Assembly (NCBI GenBank): GCA_001593685.1
Contig: LUKI01000020.1
Span: forward strand, 1 to 41,793
Direction of reading: 5' to 3'
DNA length: 41,793 nucleotides
Origin: Gammaproteobacteria bacterium F7
Lineage (GTDB): Bacteria; Pseudomonadota; Gammaproteobacteria; Pseudomonadales; IMCC2047
The notes beneath the pieces are model-generated. The model saw only the letters and a list, made by a program, of their open reading frames with translations. It was not told the DNA's origin and did not search any database. Position 1 is the first letter of the stretch; each line of letters begins with the position of its first letter. The translations under genes and the position numbers were made by a program. Below, piece by piece: positions 24,276-33,971 of this stretch.

Positions 24276-24649
24276 TTATCTCCTGATAGCTTTATGCACT
24301 ATCGAAGTGCGCTCGCTCAGTTCACTCAGTGCATGTCTAAGTTTTCTCCAACCAACCCGATGAAATAGTTTAAATTTAGATCGTCAATAAATGCGTTGGT
24401 GCTCAATGTCAGCCAGTTCTTGTAATAGGTCGGCATTAATTCCACAAACGTACGATCGATCTGAGTATAGGCAGCATTAACCACTCATTTCCCCCAATAT
24501 ACTAAAATAGCATCACTTGCCTCTGCCATTAAAACGTGCTCACGTACCGCTATCCCGCCGGGTACCTGGGTTGTCGGAGGTAATTCCTAGGGGAAATAAA
24601 AGGAGTAAAATAAGGAAATGAATATTTCGTTTGACCTAAAGTTATTCAT
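24276..24649 (-). pseudogene. decayed gene remnant between the acyltransferase and the PglE-like gene
   Basis: This fills the only gene-free span over 400 bp. From ATG 24649, one minus-strand frame runs 108 codons to 24326 interrupted by only a TAG (24587-24589) and a TGA (24485-24487). Its pieces look protein-like (IAVREHVLMAEASDAILVYW; then GTG 24482-24484 with GGGGG upstream, AYTQIDRTFVELMPTYYKNW). Near 24383 a different frame takes over and reads LFHRVGWRKLRHALSELSER... to a TAA at 24276-24278, at normal operon distance from the next ATG. Two nonsense changes plus one frameshift fit a dead gene. The 52-codon GTG frame (24326-24484) could still be a small live gene. No family is recognised. 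Confidence 0.4.
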
Positions 24650-24681
24650 TAAGATGCGCTACAAGCACCTGAAAAAATAAT

Positions 24682-25878
24682 TCAGGTTAACGAAGTTTGC
24701 TTCGTCGCCATTTCCATCACAGAAATTATAGCTTCACAAGAAATCTCAATTTCATCAGCGGTAAGTGTCGGGTGAACCAAAAACATGAGTGAAGTCTCAC
24801 CCAGAGCTTTTGCCGTTGGCAAATCGCTTACATCACCGTATTCAGTTCCATCAAACGCTTTCTCCAGATAAACCTCGGAACAAGAACCGGAAAAACAAGG
24901 CACTCCCTGATGGCTGATTTCAGACATAATTCTGTCACGGCCCCAGCCAGGTTTTAAAAATTCAGGTCGAACGAAAACATAACATTTATAAGCCGCATGA
25001 CCAATATTGTCGGGAACTTCTGGTACACGCAAAGCTTGGCATTTTCGTGCAGCACGCCATATCCGATTAGCATTAAACTGCCGCTTTTTCGTCCAAGCTG
25101 CTAGTTGCTTGAGCTGATGCCGACCCAAAACAGCCTGCATTTCTGTCATACGCCAGTTGGTACCGAAAGAGTCATGCAGCCATCTAAACCCCTGAGGATG
25201 ATCATGCCGATAAACTGCATCCCAGGATTTACCATGATCTTTATAAGACCACATCTTCGACCAGAGGGCTTTATCATTAGTCGTCACCATACCACCTTCA
25301 CCGCCAGTGGTAATAATCTTGTCCTGGCAAAAGGAAAATGCCGCCACATGACCCATAGATCCAACCTGCTTACCATTAAGCGTCGCCCCATGCGCCTGCG
25401 CACAGTCCTCAATAACCTTGATATTCCGCTCTTCGGCAAAGCTCATTAACGCCTCAACGTCACAGGGCCAGCCAGCAAGGTGCACCGCAATGATCGCTTT
25501 GGTTTTATCGGTTACCACCTTTTTTATGGACTCTACAGTCAGGTTCTGACTGCTCTCATCCACATCGGCAAATACTGGGGTTGCACCGCGAACTACTATG
25601 CAACTGGCTGTCGCAATAAAGGTTCGGCTGGTTGTAATCACCTCATCCCCTGGGCCAACCCCCATGGCAAAAAGCGCCAGTTCAAGTGCGACAGTGCCAT
25701 TTGCAACCGCAATACCATGATCACAGCCAACGTATTCTGCATATTCACTCTCAAACCTGCGTCCTTGCTCACCTGTCCAGTAATTCACCTTGCCTGAACG
25801 CAGTACGTCTGCAACTGCATTAACTTGCTCTTCATCAAATGATGGCCAGGGAGAGAATGAGCTGGGTTGACCCGACAT
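24682..25878 (-). CDS. PglE/DegT-family sugar aminotransferase
   Basis: A 398-aa PLP-dependent aminotransferase of the DegT/DnrJ/EryC1/StrS family. The PLP lysine is K187 in FCQDKIITTGGEGG, and the PLP-ring Asp is D158 in VIEDCAQAHGA. The WPSFDEEQVNAVADVLRSGKVNYWTG start is typical. In PglE the reaction converts a UDP-4-keto-6-deoxy-GlcNAc to the 4-amino sugar. The neighbouring PglD-, PglC- and PglA-like genes support that role. ATG start, 2 bp after the PglD-like stop. The partner 4,6-dehydratase (PglF) is not in the window. Confidence 0.85.
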   Translation of the reverse strand: MSGQPSSFSPWPSFDEEQVNAVADVLRSGKVNYWTGEQGRRFESEYAEYVGCDHGIAVANGTVALELALFAMGVGPGDEVITTSRTFIATASCIVVRGATPVFADVDESSQNLTVESIKKVVTDKTKAIIAVHLAGWPCDVEALMSFAEERNIKVIEDCAQAHGATLNGKQVGSMGHVAAFSFCQDKIITTGGEGGMVTTNDKALWSKMWSYKDHGKSWDAVYRHDHPQGFRWLHDSFGTNWRMTEMQAVLGRHQLKQLAAWTKKRQFNANRIWRAARKCQALRVPEVPDNIGHAAYKCYVFVRPEFLKPGWGRDRIMSEISHQGVPCFSGSCSEVYLEKAFDGTEYGDVSDLPTAKALGETSLMFLVHPTLTADEIEISCEAIISVMEMATKQTSLT

Positions 25879-25880
25879 AA

Positions 25881-26528
25881 TTACTTAATCACCTTTGCTG
25901 GAGTACCTACGACAGATACATTATCTTCAACATCATTGAGTACTGTCGCTCCAGCACCCACCGTAACATTTTTTCCGATTTTCACATTAGGATGGATTGT
26001 GGCTCCGGCACCAATGAGAGTCAGATCACCGACTAAAACACCACCACAAATTGTTACACCCGGTGCGACATGAACACTGTCTCCAATACGGCAGTCATGA
26101 TCAACAGTTGCTCCCGTATTAATAATCGTGTTTTTTCCAATTACTGAGTCAGAGTTGACGACACTCCCAGCCATAGCAACACTTCCGTCGCCAATGGTCA
26201 CTCCACGTGCTAACTGGCAAGAAGGGTGCACTACTGCCCTCGCCAACTTGAAGCCCTTCAGTTCCACCCAGGCAGCAATTTCTTGACGAACTCGGTTATC
26301 CCCGATCGCAATCAGGCAGTCGCCGCAACCCTTTGCTGTCAGGCCGGCTTTACCACCGGTTACTCGATAGCCATAGATATTCTGCCCCTTAATGGACGGG
26401 TTATCATCAATCAGGCAGGCCACCTCATAGCGCCCCTGATTTTCCAAAACATCAATCACCACCTTTGCATGTCCACTCGCTCCGAAAACTATAACGGGCT
26501 TCTTTTCTTGTTTGGCGCTCTGGGGCAT
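25881..26528 (-). CDS. PglD/NeuD-like sugar N/O-acetyltransferase
   Basis: A 215-aa protein. The N-terminal Rossmann-like nucleotide-sugar-binding part has VIVFGASGHAKVV, and a left-handed beta-helix of hexapeptide repeats follows (from ~100). The beta-helix carries the catalytic His in ATVDHDCRIGD and ends GTPAKVIK. PglD acetylates UDP-4-amino-4,6-dideoxy-GlcNAc to UDP-N,N'-diacetylbacillosamine. The stop of the PglC-like gene and the ATG overlap as TGATG; a GTG three bases upstream is an alternative start. Confidence 0.85.
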   Translation of the reverse strand: MPQSAKQEKKPVIVFGASGHAKVVIDVLENQGRYEVACLIDDNPSIKGQNIYGYRVTGGKAGLTAKGCGDCLIAIGDNRVRQEIAAWVELKGFKLARAVVHPSCQLARGVTIGDGSVAMAGSVVNSDSVIGKNTIINTGATVDHDCRIGDSVHVAPGVTICGGVLVGDLTLIGAGATIHPNVKIGKNVTVGAGATVLNDVEDNVSVVGTPAKVIK

Positions 26529-27139
26529 CACTGTTTATCCTGCGAGTTTTTTGGTTGGCCCTTGAACTTTTCCATAGTGACATGCCCTTCCTGACTGACC
26601 CCCTCAGAAGCAACAACTTTCAGCAATGTCATCCACAAAATTTTCAAATCCAGACCGAAGGACTCATGATCAACATACCATACATCATATTTGAACTTTT
26701 CTTCCCAGCTAACAGCATTCCTGCCATTAACCTGAGCCCAGCCAGTAATTCCCGGTCGCACGGTATGCCGCCTCGCCTGTTCCTCTGAGTAAAGCGGCAA
26801 ATACTCCATCAGTAAGGGTCTTGGACCAACAAAACTCAACTCCCCCTTGAGCACATTAAATAACTGAGGCAGCTCATCCAGGCTGTATTTACGTAGGATG
26901 GAGCCTAACCTCGTCATCCGATCTTTATCCGGCAACAATTCTCCTTTTGTATCGTACCGAGTAGCCATCGTCCTGAACTTGTAAATCTTAAACGGCTTAC
27001 CATGGAGTCCGGGCCTTTGCTGACAAAAAAGTACTGGACGGCCGTGATATAACCAGACCAGGCACATAACCAGCAAAATAACAGGCCACAGAAACAACAA
27101 TGCTGTCAGTGCCACTATGAAATCAAACGCTCTTTTCAT
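26528..27139 (-). CDS. PglC-like initiating sugar-phosphate transferase
   Basis: A 203-aa short sugar transferase with one N-terminal hydrophobic segment (about residues 5-27) and the catalytic core only. Visible motifs are KIYKFRTM, the acidic [24 protein letters not shown] and [15 protein letters not shown]. PglC-type enzymes transfer a bacillosamine-type phosphosugar to undecaprenyl phosphate, starting glycan assembly at the inner membrane. ATG start overlaps the GT4 stop by 4 bp (ATGA). It is the second initiating transferase of the locus. Confidence 0.9.
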   Translation of the reverse strand: MKRAFDFIVALTALLFLWPVILLVMCLVWLYHGRPVLFCQQRPGLHGKPFKIYKFRTMATRYDTKGELLPDKDRMTRLGSILRKYSLDELPQLFNVLKGELSFVGPRPLLMEYLPLYSEEQARRHTVRPGITGWAQVNGRNAVSWEEKFKYDVWYVDHESFGLDLKILWMTLLKVVASEGVSQEGHVTMEKFKGQPKNSQDKQ

Positions 27140-28260
27140 AGCCTTTCCCGATAATAATCAAGCCACGCATTAGCCAAAGTTTCACTAGAAAAATCTCGAA
27201 GCGCCCGTTCCCTTGCATTTTGTGCTAGGTACTCTCGCAGTTCAGTGTCAGTAATCAGGTTTTTCATGTGTTTACAAAGCTCTTCATCATTCCCTGCTTT
27301 GAAAAGCAACCCCGTCCGACCATCTTGAATCGCGTCCTCAACACCATAGATTTTTGAACCAATCGAGGGGATACCGGCGGCGGCCGCTTCAATAACCACG
27401 CTACCAAAACCTTCTCGGTAACTGGGTAAACATAAAACATCTGCTGCAGCCATATAGGCTTCTGGGTCAGCAGAGAAACCCACGAAGTGAGCTCTTCCCA
27501 GGTTACTACCTAGTAAGCCTTTCATTTGCAATTGCATGCCAGCCTCATCGGGGCCTACAACCAATAAATGGGGCTTTGTACCAGCAAGCTTTGAGAAAGC
27601 AGTTGCCAAATCCAGCACCCCTTTGTCCCGGTTGAGGCGTCCAATAAAGAGATATACCGTATCACTCTCGTCAATACCTAGCTCACCTCTGATCCTCTGG
27701 CGCGCCGTTTCATCAGGCTTAAAACGTGCCGTATCAACACCTGAAATTGAGCCTTTAGCCAACACCGATGAACTTGTTTTTCTGACAACTCTTTCGTCTA
27801 ATAGAAACTGTCGTTGTGAAACACTGTCAACCAGCACTTCAGTCGCTAGTAGAGAAATCGCCCTATCCATTTGTTTAAAAAACCACCGACTTAGTCCCTG
27901 TCGTGTAGCCCAAACCTGGCCAGTAAAAATATGTAGTCTTAAGCTTACACCGGTAATTGAGGAGGCAAGCATTGCCAGCAGTCCGGCCTTTGGAGTCACC
28001 GAATGGACTGCCTCGAAATCGTACTTTCTGAAAATCTGAATCAGACAAAATAAAGCCGACAAATCACTCAGAGGAGAAATTTTTCGCTCGATAGCTACAG
28101 GAATGAGGTTGACGTTTCCCAAGCTTGCCGAGATATTTTCAGGGTCTCCATTAAAAACCAGATACACCTGATAATGCTCACAGAGCCTCTTTATTGGCTC
28201 AACTAAAAAAGCATTTATCGTCATTGGGCTAGATACGACAAGACAAATTTTTTTCTTCAA
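27136..28260 (-). CDS. GT4-family glycosyltransferase, PglA-like
   Basis: A 374-aa GT-B-fold enzyme. The N-terminal Rossmann half includes [16 protein letters not shown]. The C-terminal half has [18 protein letters not shown] and the E-x7-E region [20 protein letters not shown] that binds the nucleotide-sugar phosphate. It probably adds the second sugar to the lipid-linked starter. The start is TTG overlapping the fusion gene's TGA (TTGA), with AGGTT seven bases upstream. It is tightly packed in the operon with the PglC-, PglD- and PglE-like genes. Confidence 0.85.
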   Translation of the reverse strand: MKKKICLVVSSPMTINAFLVEPIKRLCEHYQVYLVFNGDPENISASLGNVNLIPVAIERKISPLSDLSALFCLIQIFRKYDFEAVHSVTPKAGLLAMLASSITGVSLRLHIFTGQVWATRQGLSRWFFKQMDRAISLLATEVLVDSVSQRQFLLDERVVRKTSSSVLAKGSISGVDTARFKPDETARQRIRGELGIDESDTVYLFIGRLNRDKGVLDLATAFSKLAGTKPHLLVVGPDEAGMQLQMKGLLGSNLGRAHFVGFSADPEAYMAAADVLCLPSYREGFGSVVIEAAAAGIPSIGSKIYGVEDAIQDGRTGLLFKAGNDEELCKHMKNLITDTELREYLAQNARERALRDFSSETLANAWLDYYRERL

Positions 28261-31130
28261 CTTTGAACCTGCCTTATCAGCATTTTATTCTGGCGTAGAG
28301 ATCTACTATAACCAGCTAAAAGCATTATATAAGTGAATACCGTCATAATAACACCCGGCACACTTTCAAAATTCACACTCACTAACAGGGTTAAAAATAA
28401 TAACCAGTTGAGGAATAAAGTCACCGTATCAAACAAACCTATATGCCGATACCTAGCCAGTGACAGAACGAGAATAGCAGTCGAAACAATCAAAGATATA
28501 GAGGCTCCCAAAGCAACCCCAGAGACGCCCATATATTTCATAAAAAACAAACTGGCCCCAATATTCACTATCAGTCCAAATAGGGCGGCTAATAAGATTG
28601 TCAGTACATGTTTTGTGGCGATAGCAAATTTCAATAGCAACACATTACAAGCAAAGAAAGGTATTTGTATAACCGCAAACTGCATTACTTTGGATACGGC
28701 GCTCACATCGTCGGGACCAAAGCCCTTTCCTACAAACACCATGCCCACAATTTGCTCCGAATATACAAAAAAGATCAAACTTAAAGGGGTAGCCAGACAA
28801 GTCAAAAACACTAAAAACGCCGACAACTCTCTCCTTGCTGTAACCACATGATTTTTTACAATTAAAACAGAAAAATATGGCAGCATAACGGCAGTAATAG
28901 CCGCACTAAAAATTCCAGTTATTAATAAAACAATTTTACTCCCTAAATTAAATACCGACACACCTCCTTCAGGCAGCAACATCGCAAGCATGGTGTTCAC
29001 CAGTAGTGCAATACTTACAAAGAAAGCCGAAGCTGTTAGAGGGGAATATTGTGAGCCTAACTGAGCCAAAGAAACTATCTTATGAATATTGAACCTAGGA
29101 ACAAGGAAGAACCCCTGTTTTTTAACATAAATATGTAATATCAGAAGATTAATTAATTGCCCAACGACCATGCCCAACATTGCTGCCTGAACGCCATAAC
29201 TATCACCGAAGATAACTACGGTAAGTATTGCAACTATTGGGACTACTAGCTGTGCGGTGCCTGTCATCACAGCCTTGCCCAAAGCATTTAATACCGCATT
29301 CCCTATAATTACTGGTCCACTAAAAAGGAGTATTGGCAATGAGAGCGCTGTTAGCTTTTGGATTTGTTCAATGTTTACAGCCGAACTACTATCAATCAAA
29401 GAGGGCAATACAAAAGGAACAGCAAAATACAGAAGAACGCATATTAAAGACAGAGCTATCAACACTACAGCTAATAAATTAGAAATTGATACTTGTACTT
29501 CTTGATTCTTGGCTTTTTCCTTCAGCATCAGGAAAAAGGGTGTAAATGCCATACCCAAAGGAATACTGGCAATTGAGACAATAGTCATGGGGATTAACAG
29601 TGCAACAAAAAAACTATCTAACTCAGCACCAAGTCCAAAAGTATTTGCTAATAGAATGTCCCTATAGAAAAACCCAATAAAGCCCAAAAATGTTAGTCCT
29701 GAAACATAAAGTCCTGAGCCAACAGCCTTCTTACGCTTAGATTTAATATCTTCACCGGTACTAGCATCAGCCAGAAATAAATCGTGTTTAGGCAAGAGTG
29801 TATTAATAATCTTTTCCAAAACCCCTTTTCTACTTAGAAAGGTATACCACCCCAAGACCCCAATAGCCATAAAGAGTAAAAGAAATGGGTACCGCACGCG
29901 GTGGAGGGTACCCAAATTACCTATCGTAAAACCATAAATTCCAAGGTAACAGAGCGCAAAGGTCACACAAAGCAACATGCCTTTGGAGCGATTATATTTG
30001 AGCGCTAGAAAAAAACCCGGGATGAGAAGATACCAGGCAAAAATTTCCATAACACCCACTAATCGTGCCATACTCAGCGAACTAAGCCAGGTATCAGGAA
30101 AGGGCGCGAGTAGCGAAATTGCAAACACCCTAGGCATATAAGAAACGATATCCCCTACATTGTTTGGCAACTCATCTCTATCAATATTAGAGGGCGCATC
30201 AAAGCTTGCACACATCAAACCAGCACGTGTCCTTGCAGCAGTTTCGGCATATTTTTCCACTGATGAGGGCAAAAATGAGGTTGGTTCCCAACGCCACTCT
30301 GAGCAAAGCTCATTCTGAGCACTACCATCCCAATTTTTGTAATGATTAGGGCTCTGAGCGGTTACAAAAAGTACCGAAAAGACAAACCAGACAAATATGC
30401 AAACCAGAAAATATTTCCCTTGCCGAGGCCAAGAGGATCTATACGCAGCAAACAAAGCCGTTATAGCAATCCAAGCAGCTGTCGCCACCACCAGAAAAAC
30501 AATGCTATAGGGGCGCACAAACAGGATTAAAAGAGCACCAACAAAACTACCCACCACAAAGATCATAGCTGACCGAAAGTTCTGAGGCTGATAGAAAAAA
30601 CGGAGCCAGACATACAGCACCAGCAACGTACCGGTTATCGCATAACCGTCCTTATGCACTTGGGCATACCAATTAAGAGTTGACGGAAGCACGACAAACA
30701 AGATGGCTGCGATAAACCCGGCATTTCGACCTATATGGCCCGGATACAATAATTGAACGACAAGAAAAATAAGTACACCAGAGCTCGCATGTAACGCTGC
30801 ATTAATTGGTAGAATTACTGAAGGATCCACCCCAAGCAAATCATATAACACGGCAAGAACAGCAACATTACCAGTAGCTCCCTGAGCGCTTGGCCAAACG
30901 GTATCCAAGGACCAGCCAAGAACCTCAATATTGGCAGCCATTTCGACAGCTATCTGGTGAAAATAGATCGCATCATTATTCAGCAAGCCATAGCCTGCAT
31001 GCATCGAAGGGATATTGGGTAGTATCAATTTTTGGAACAACAAAGCAATCACAACAGTGAAACAAAATAGAGTGATCCAAAGAGACAAGCCTATCGATAG
31101 GGACTGTTTAGTATTTTGGTTTTTAATCAT
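28257..31130 (-). CDS. GT-C-like membrane protein fused to a MurJ/MviN-like flippase
   Basis: One 957-aa reading frame with two membrane halves. The first half (to about residue 455) resembles GT-C glycosyltransferases. It has an acidic first loop (LLNNDAIYFHQIA), a PSTLNWYAQVHKDGYAI stretch, a Cys-containing loop and GNLGTLHRVRYPFLLL. A polar linker (about 456-475, GEDIKSKRKK) leads to a 14-helix-type MurJ/MviN flippase (FYRDILLANTFGLGAELDSFFVALLIP; SLPILLFSGPVIIGNAVLNALG). The frame opens at a TTG at 31265, but the ATG at 31130 has AAGGA at good spacing and is preferred. It overlaps the GT4 gene by 4 bp. The gene is AT-rich. Either half alone would be unremarkable; their union is unusual. 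Confidence 0.75.
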   Translation of the reverse strand: MIKNQNTKQSLSIGLSLWITLFCFTVVIALLFQKLILPNIPSMHAGYGLLNNDAIYFHQIAVEMAANIEVLGWSLDTVWPSAQGATGNVAVLAVLYDLLGVDPSVILPINAALHASSGVLIFLVVQLLYPGHIGRNAGFIAAILFVVLPSTLNWYAQVHKDGYAITGTLLVLYVWLRFFYQPQNFRSAMIFVVGSFVGALLILFVRPYSIVFLVVATAAWIAITALFAAYRSSWPRQGKYFLVCIFVWFVFSVLFVTAQSPNHYKNWDGSAQNELCSEWRWEPTSFLPSSVEKYAETAARTRAGLMCASFDAPSNIDRDELPNNVGDIVSYMPRVFAISLLAPFPDTWLSSLSMARLVGVMEIFAWYLLIPGFFLALKYNRSKGMLLCVTFALCYLGIYGFTIGNLGTLHRVRYPFLLLFMAIGVLGWYTFLSRKGVLEKIINTLLPKHDLFLADASTGEDIKSKRKKAVGSGLYVSGLTFLGFIGFFYRDILLANTFGLGAELDSFFVALLIPMTIVSIASIPLGMAFTPFFLMLKEKAKNQEVQVSISNLLAVVLIALSLICVLLYFAVPFVLPSLIDSSSAVNIEQIQKLTALSLPILLFSGPVIIGNAVLNALGKAVMTGTAQLVVPIVAILTVVIFGDSYGVQAAMLGMVVGQLINLLILHIYVKKQGFFLVPRFNIHKIVSLAQLGSQYSPLTASAFFVSIALLVNTMLAMLLPEGGVSVFNLGSKIVLLITGIFSAAITAVMLPYFSVLIVKNHVVTARRELSAFLVFLTCLATPLSLIFFVYSEQIVGMVFVGKGFGPDDVSAVSKVMQFAVIQIPFFACNVLLLKFAIATKHVLTILLAALFGLIVNIGASLFFMKYMGVSGVALGASISLIVSTAILVLSLARYRHIGLFDTVTLFLNWLLFLTLLVSVNFESVPGVIMTVFTYIMLLAGYSRSLRQNKMLIRQVQS

Positions 31131-31300
31131 ATTCGTCCTTGAAACAAAACAGGTACATATAAGCTTGTTCCTAAAAAAATCATTGCTTATAAGCGTAAGC
31201 GCTTTTCTGCTCAGTAATTTCAACAACATTTCTGCTTGCTGAAACGATATCTTACTCTCCAGCAAATAAGCTTAATGATTTACATTGGCTTAAATGAATT

Positions 31301-31819
31301 TCAAAAATTAATCTGTGAAACAACCTTGCATGGCGTCCCTAACGCTTTCGAATTTGAAGGAATATCGCCCAAAACAAGACTATTTGCGCCGATGACAACT
31401 CTATCGCCAATCGTTACACCTTTGGCAATGACCGTGTTGGGTCCAATATAGCAGCGGTCTCCCACTCGAGTCGGTGCCTGCTCTATTGGGCATACTCCAC
31501 CCGACAGAGTCCGGTCAACCGTATCATGGGTGTAAATCTGAGTCCCCGCCGATATTGCACAATGACTACCGATAGTCAGACCACCACCGGAACCATCCAA
31601 AATGGTTTGAGGACCAATCCAAGTATGCTCGCCGACGCTGACATCACCCAGAACCAAACAACTGTCATACACAGATGTTCCTTCACCAAAACCTAGGAGC
31701 CTTGCTTTTTCCCAACGGTCAACGACATAGTCAGCAAAAGGCAATGTTCGATGGAACTTTTCATTAACCTCCTCCTGGCGGCTACTCCAAAACCCCTTTA
31801 GCTTGCTAAATACAGTCAT
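31301..31819 (-). CDS. hexapeptide-repeat sugar acetyltransferase
   Basis: A 172-aa left-handed beta-helix acyltransferase with repeats from about residue 48 to 150 ([40 protein letters not shown]). A catalytic-type His is in [10 protein letters not shown], and the LGTPCKVV end matches the family signature. It is 3 bp downstream of a DegT aminotransferase, so it probably N-acetylates that enzyme's amino-sugar product. ATG start. Confidence 0.8.
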   Translation of the reverse strand: MTVFSKLKGFWSSRQEEVNEKFHRTLPFADYVVDRWEKARLLGFGEGTSVYDSCLVLGDVSVGEHTWIGPQTILDGSGGGLTIGSHCAISAGTQIYTHDTVDRTLSGGVCPIEQAPTRVGDRCYIGPNTVIAKGVTIGDRVVIGANSLVLGDIPSNSKALGTPCKVVSQINF

Positions 31820-31822
31820 AAA

Positions 31823-32944
31823 TCAACGTCTCATTAACGCTTCTGACAAACTTGAACACACCAGCCTTACATCATCTATACTCATAGCTTCATGCAGTGG
31901 TAAAGCCAGCCCGTTTTCAAACAAGTCTGCGCCTACGGTAAAGATTTGTTTGCTATTAGCTACATGTGTAAACAGGCCGAGCCTAGACATACTTTGCGCG
32001 CCAAGGTTTGTTTCTACCCCCTTGGCTCTCATATCATCAATCAACTGATTGCGGCAAAGGTTTCCTTGCAGCTTTATCATATAGGTTTGACAACTATGGC
32101 CTTCCTGTATCCTTGGCAGTAAAATCATACCCGCCTCAAGCAAACCACCAAGTTCGATCTCATAACTCTTGGCCAAGGTAAAACGCTTTTTCAAATAGCT
32201 TGGTAATCGACTAAGAAAATCCCGCCCTATAGCCGCCTGGAAGTTGGTTAAGCGGTAATTTAACCCAGGCATTTTAAAGGACATGCCCTGATCAGTCCGC
32301 TTCATTCCATGGTTTCGAAGTAGATCAGCTTTTTCAGCGTATTTATCGCTGCTAGTGACAATCAGTCCACCTTCCCCTGTTGTCAGGGTCTTACGAGGAT
32401 GGAACGAAAAACAGCCGAAGTCGCCAAAGGTGCCAATTTTACCTGCACTGTTATGGGCTCCCATAGCACAGGCAGCATCCTCAACTAGAAAAAGGCCATG
32501 CCTATCAGCAATTTCGCGATATTTTTCAATACCTGACGGATTGCCAAATTCAAGAACGGGCATAATAGCCTTCAGATGTTCAGGATAATCCCAGGATTCA
32601 ACAAGTGTCTCTAATTTTGTTGGATCCATATTGTAGGTCACAGGATCAACATCAACGATAACCGTCCTAGCACCCGTCATTTCGACAATATTAGCCGTCG
32701 CCGCAAAGGTAAAATCAGGAACAATAACCGCATCTCCAGCCCCAACACCTAAAGCTAACAATGCAACATGCAGCGCAGCTGTACCACTGGAGACTACCAA
32801 AGCGTGTCTTACCCCGAGGAATTCGGCAAGTTCACGTTCAAAATCAAGACACTCTTTCCCGTAAACTAGCTGTCCACTTCGAAGGATATCAGCAACTCTC
32901 GAGATGGCTTCTTCAGAAATACTAGGTTGCGAAAGCTTAATCAT
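31823..32944 (-). CDS. DegT/DnrJ/EryC1-family sugar aminotransferase
   Basis: A 373-aa PLP enzyme. The Schiff-base lysine is K185 (SFHPRKTLTTGEGG), with D155 in LVEDAACAMGA and the PGLNYRLTNFQAAIGRDFL substrate loop. It transaminates a nucleotide keto-sugar with glutamate. It sits between an NAD-dependent epimerase/dehydratase (2 bp upstream) and an acetyltransferase (3 bp downstream), forming a dehydrate/aminate/acetylate cassette separate from the Pgl- and Wbp-like ones. The exact sugar is not readable. Confidence 0.87.
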   Translation of the reverse strand: MIKLSQPSISEEAISRVADILRSGQLVYGKECLDFERELAEFLGVRHALVVSSGTAALHVALLALGVGAGDAVIVPDFTFAATANIVEMTGARTVIVDVDPVTYNMDPTKLETLVESWDYPEHLKAIMPVLEFGNPSGIEKYREIADRHGLFLVEDAACAMGAHNSAGKIGTFGDFGCFSFHPRKTLTTGEGGLIVTSSDKYAEKADLLRNHGMKRTDQGMSFKMPGLNYRLTNFQAAIGRDFLSRLPSYLKKRFTLAKSYEIELGGLLEAGMILLPRIQEGHSCQTYMIKLQGNLCRNQLIDDMRAKGVETNLGAQSMSRLGLFTHVANSKQIFTVGADLFENGLALPLHEAMSIDDVRLVCSSLSEALMRR

Positions 32945-32946
32945 GC

Positions 32947-33948
32947 TTATTTTTTATTCAGGAAAATATCAGGCATTTCGGTGAACTCTGCCTCATTTGC
33001 AGCAATCCACTCAGCCGTTTTTATAAGCCCTTCCTCAAGATCAACCTTAGCTTCAAAATCGATTAGTTCTCTTGCCTTATCAACTTTCGGAATTCTCAAT
33101 TCAATATCTGCCGAAAGAGCATCTTTAAACACAATTTTTGATTTAGAGTTAAGGACTCGACATATTGTTTCAGCCAAACCAAAAATGGTGGTAATAGCTC
33201 GTGCGTTACCAATATTAAACGACTCACCAATGGCCTTTGGCATACAAAGAGCACGCATTAAAGCGTCTACCATGTCATCTACATAACACCATGCGCGAAT
33301 TTGTGCGCCGTCACCGAAAATATAGATATCTTCGTTTCTAAGAGCTTTTCGCATCATAATTGAAATTGCGCCTTCGCCAAGCTGGCCTGGGCCGTAGACA
33401 TTAAATGGGCGAACTGTCACAGTCGGTAACTCAAACTCACGATGATAAGCATGGGTTAAATGTTCGCCTGCCAATTTGCTCACTGCATAAGTCCAACGTG
33501 CCTCACCAACAGCACCGGTTGTTGTTGAGTCAACCTCTTCAACTCTATAGGCACGTGAACCAAAAACTTCAGATGTTGAAAACTCAAGAAAACGCTCAAC
33601 CTTCCCTGCTTCTTGGGCTGCCTGCAAGGCATTAGCTGTACCTAGCATATTAACAGTCATTGTCCGTACAGGACTTTTAACCGTATTATCAATACCCGCA
33701 ATTGCCGCAGCATGGATAAATAATTCCGCACCTTTTGCTGACTTAATTAAGTGATCGGCATCTAGAACATTACCTTCAATTAAAGTCAGGTTTTTATGGT
33801 TCGAAAATGATTGGCTCTGCAATGTATTTCTATCAAGGTTATCGAAAGCTACAATTTCATTATCTTCGATCAGTTTTCCGATCAGTGTAGAACCGATAAA
33901 CCCGGCACCACCGGTGATGAAGATTTTTTTTCCTATAATATTTTCCAT
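32947..33948 (-). CDS. NAD-dependent epimerase/dehydratase
   Basis: A 333-aa extended SDR enzyme with GGAGFIG at 13-19, S124/T125 in FSTSEVFG, catalytic Y154-x3-K158 (YAVSK) and the [12 protein letters not shown] motif. The fold covers UDP-sugar 4-epimerases, 4,6-dehydratases and decarboxylases. The Thr in STSE would fit a dehydratase or decarboxylase as well as an epimerase. It heads the cassette with the 31823 aminotransferase and 31301 acetyltransferase. Confidence 0.8.
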   Translation of the reverse strand: MENIIGKKIFITGGAGFIGSTLIGKLIEDNEIVAFDNLDRNTLQSQSFSNHKNLTLIEGNVLDADHLIKSAKGAELFIHAAAIAGIDNTVKSPVRTMTVNMLGTANALQAAQEAGKVERFLEFSTSEVFGSRAYRVEEVDSTTTGAVGEARWTYAVSKLAGEHLTHAYHREFELPTVTVRPFNVYGPGQLGEGAISIMMRKALRNEDIYIFGDGAQIRAWCYVDDMVDALMRALCMPKAIGESFNIGNARAITTIFGLAETICRVLNSKSKIVFKDALSADIELRIPKVDKARELIDFEAKVDLEEGLIKTAEWIAANEAEFTEMPDIFLNKK

Positions 33949-33971
33949 ACGTGATCCGAGTTAGTTTACTG

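Noticed and set aside
24326-24649. Selenocysteine or stop-codon recoding at the in-frame TGA/TAG
   Set aside because: A third lesion (frameshift near 24383) and the absence of a visible recoding hairpin make a dead gene the simpler reading.
31131-31265. N-terminal 45-residue extension of the GT-C/MurJ fusion from TTG 31265
   Set aside because: No ribosome-binding site precedes the TTG, whereas the ATG at 31130 has AAGGA at good spacing and begins just before the first membrane helix.
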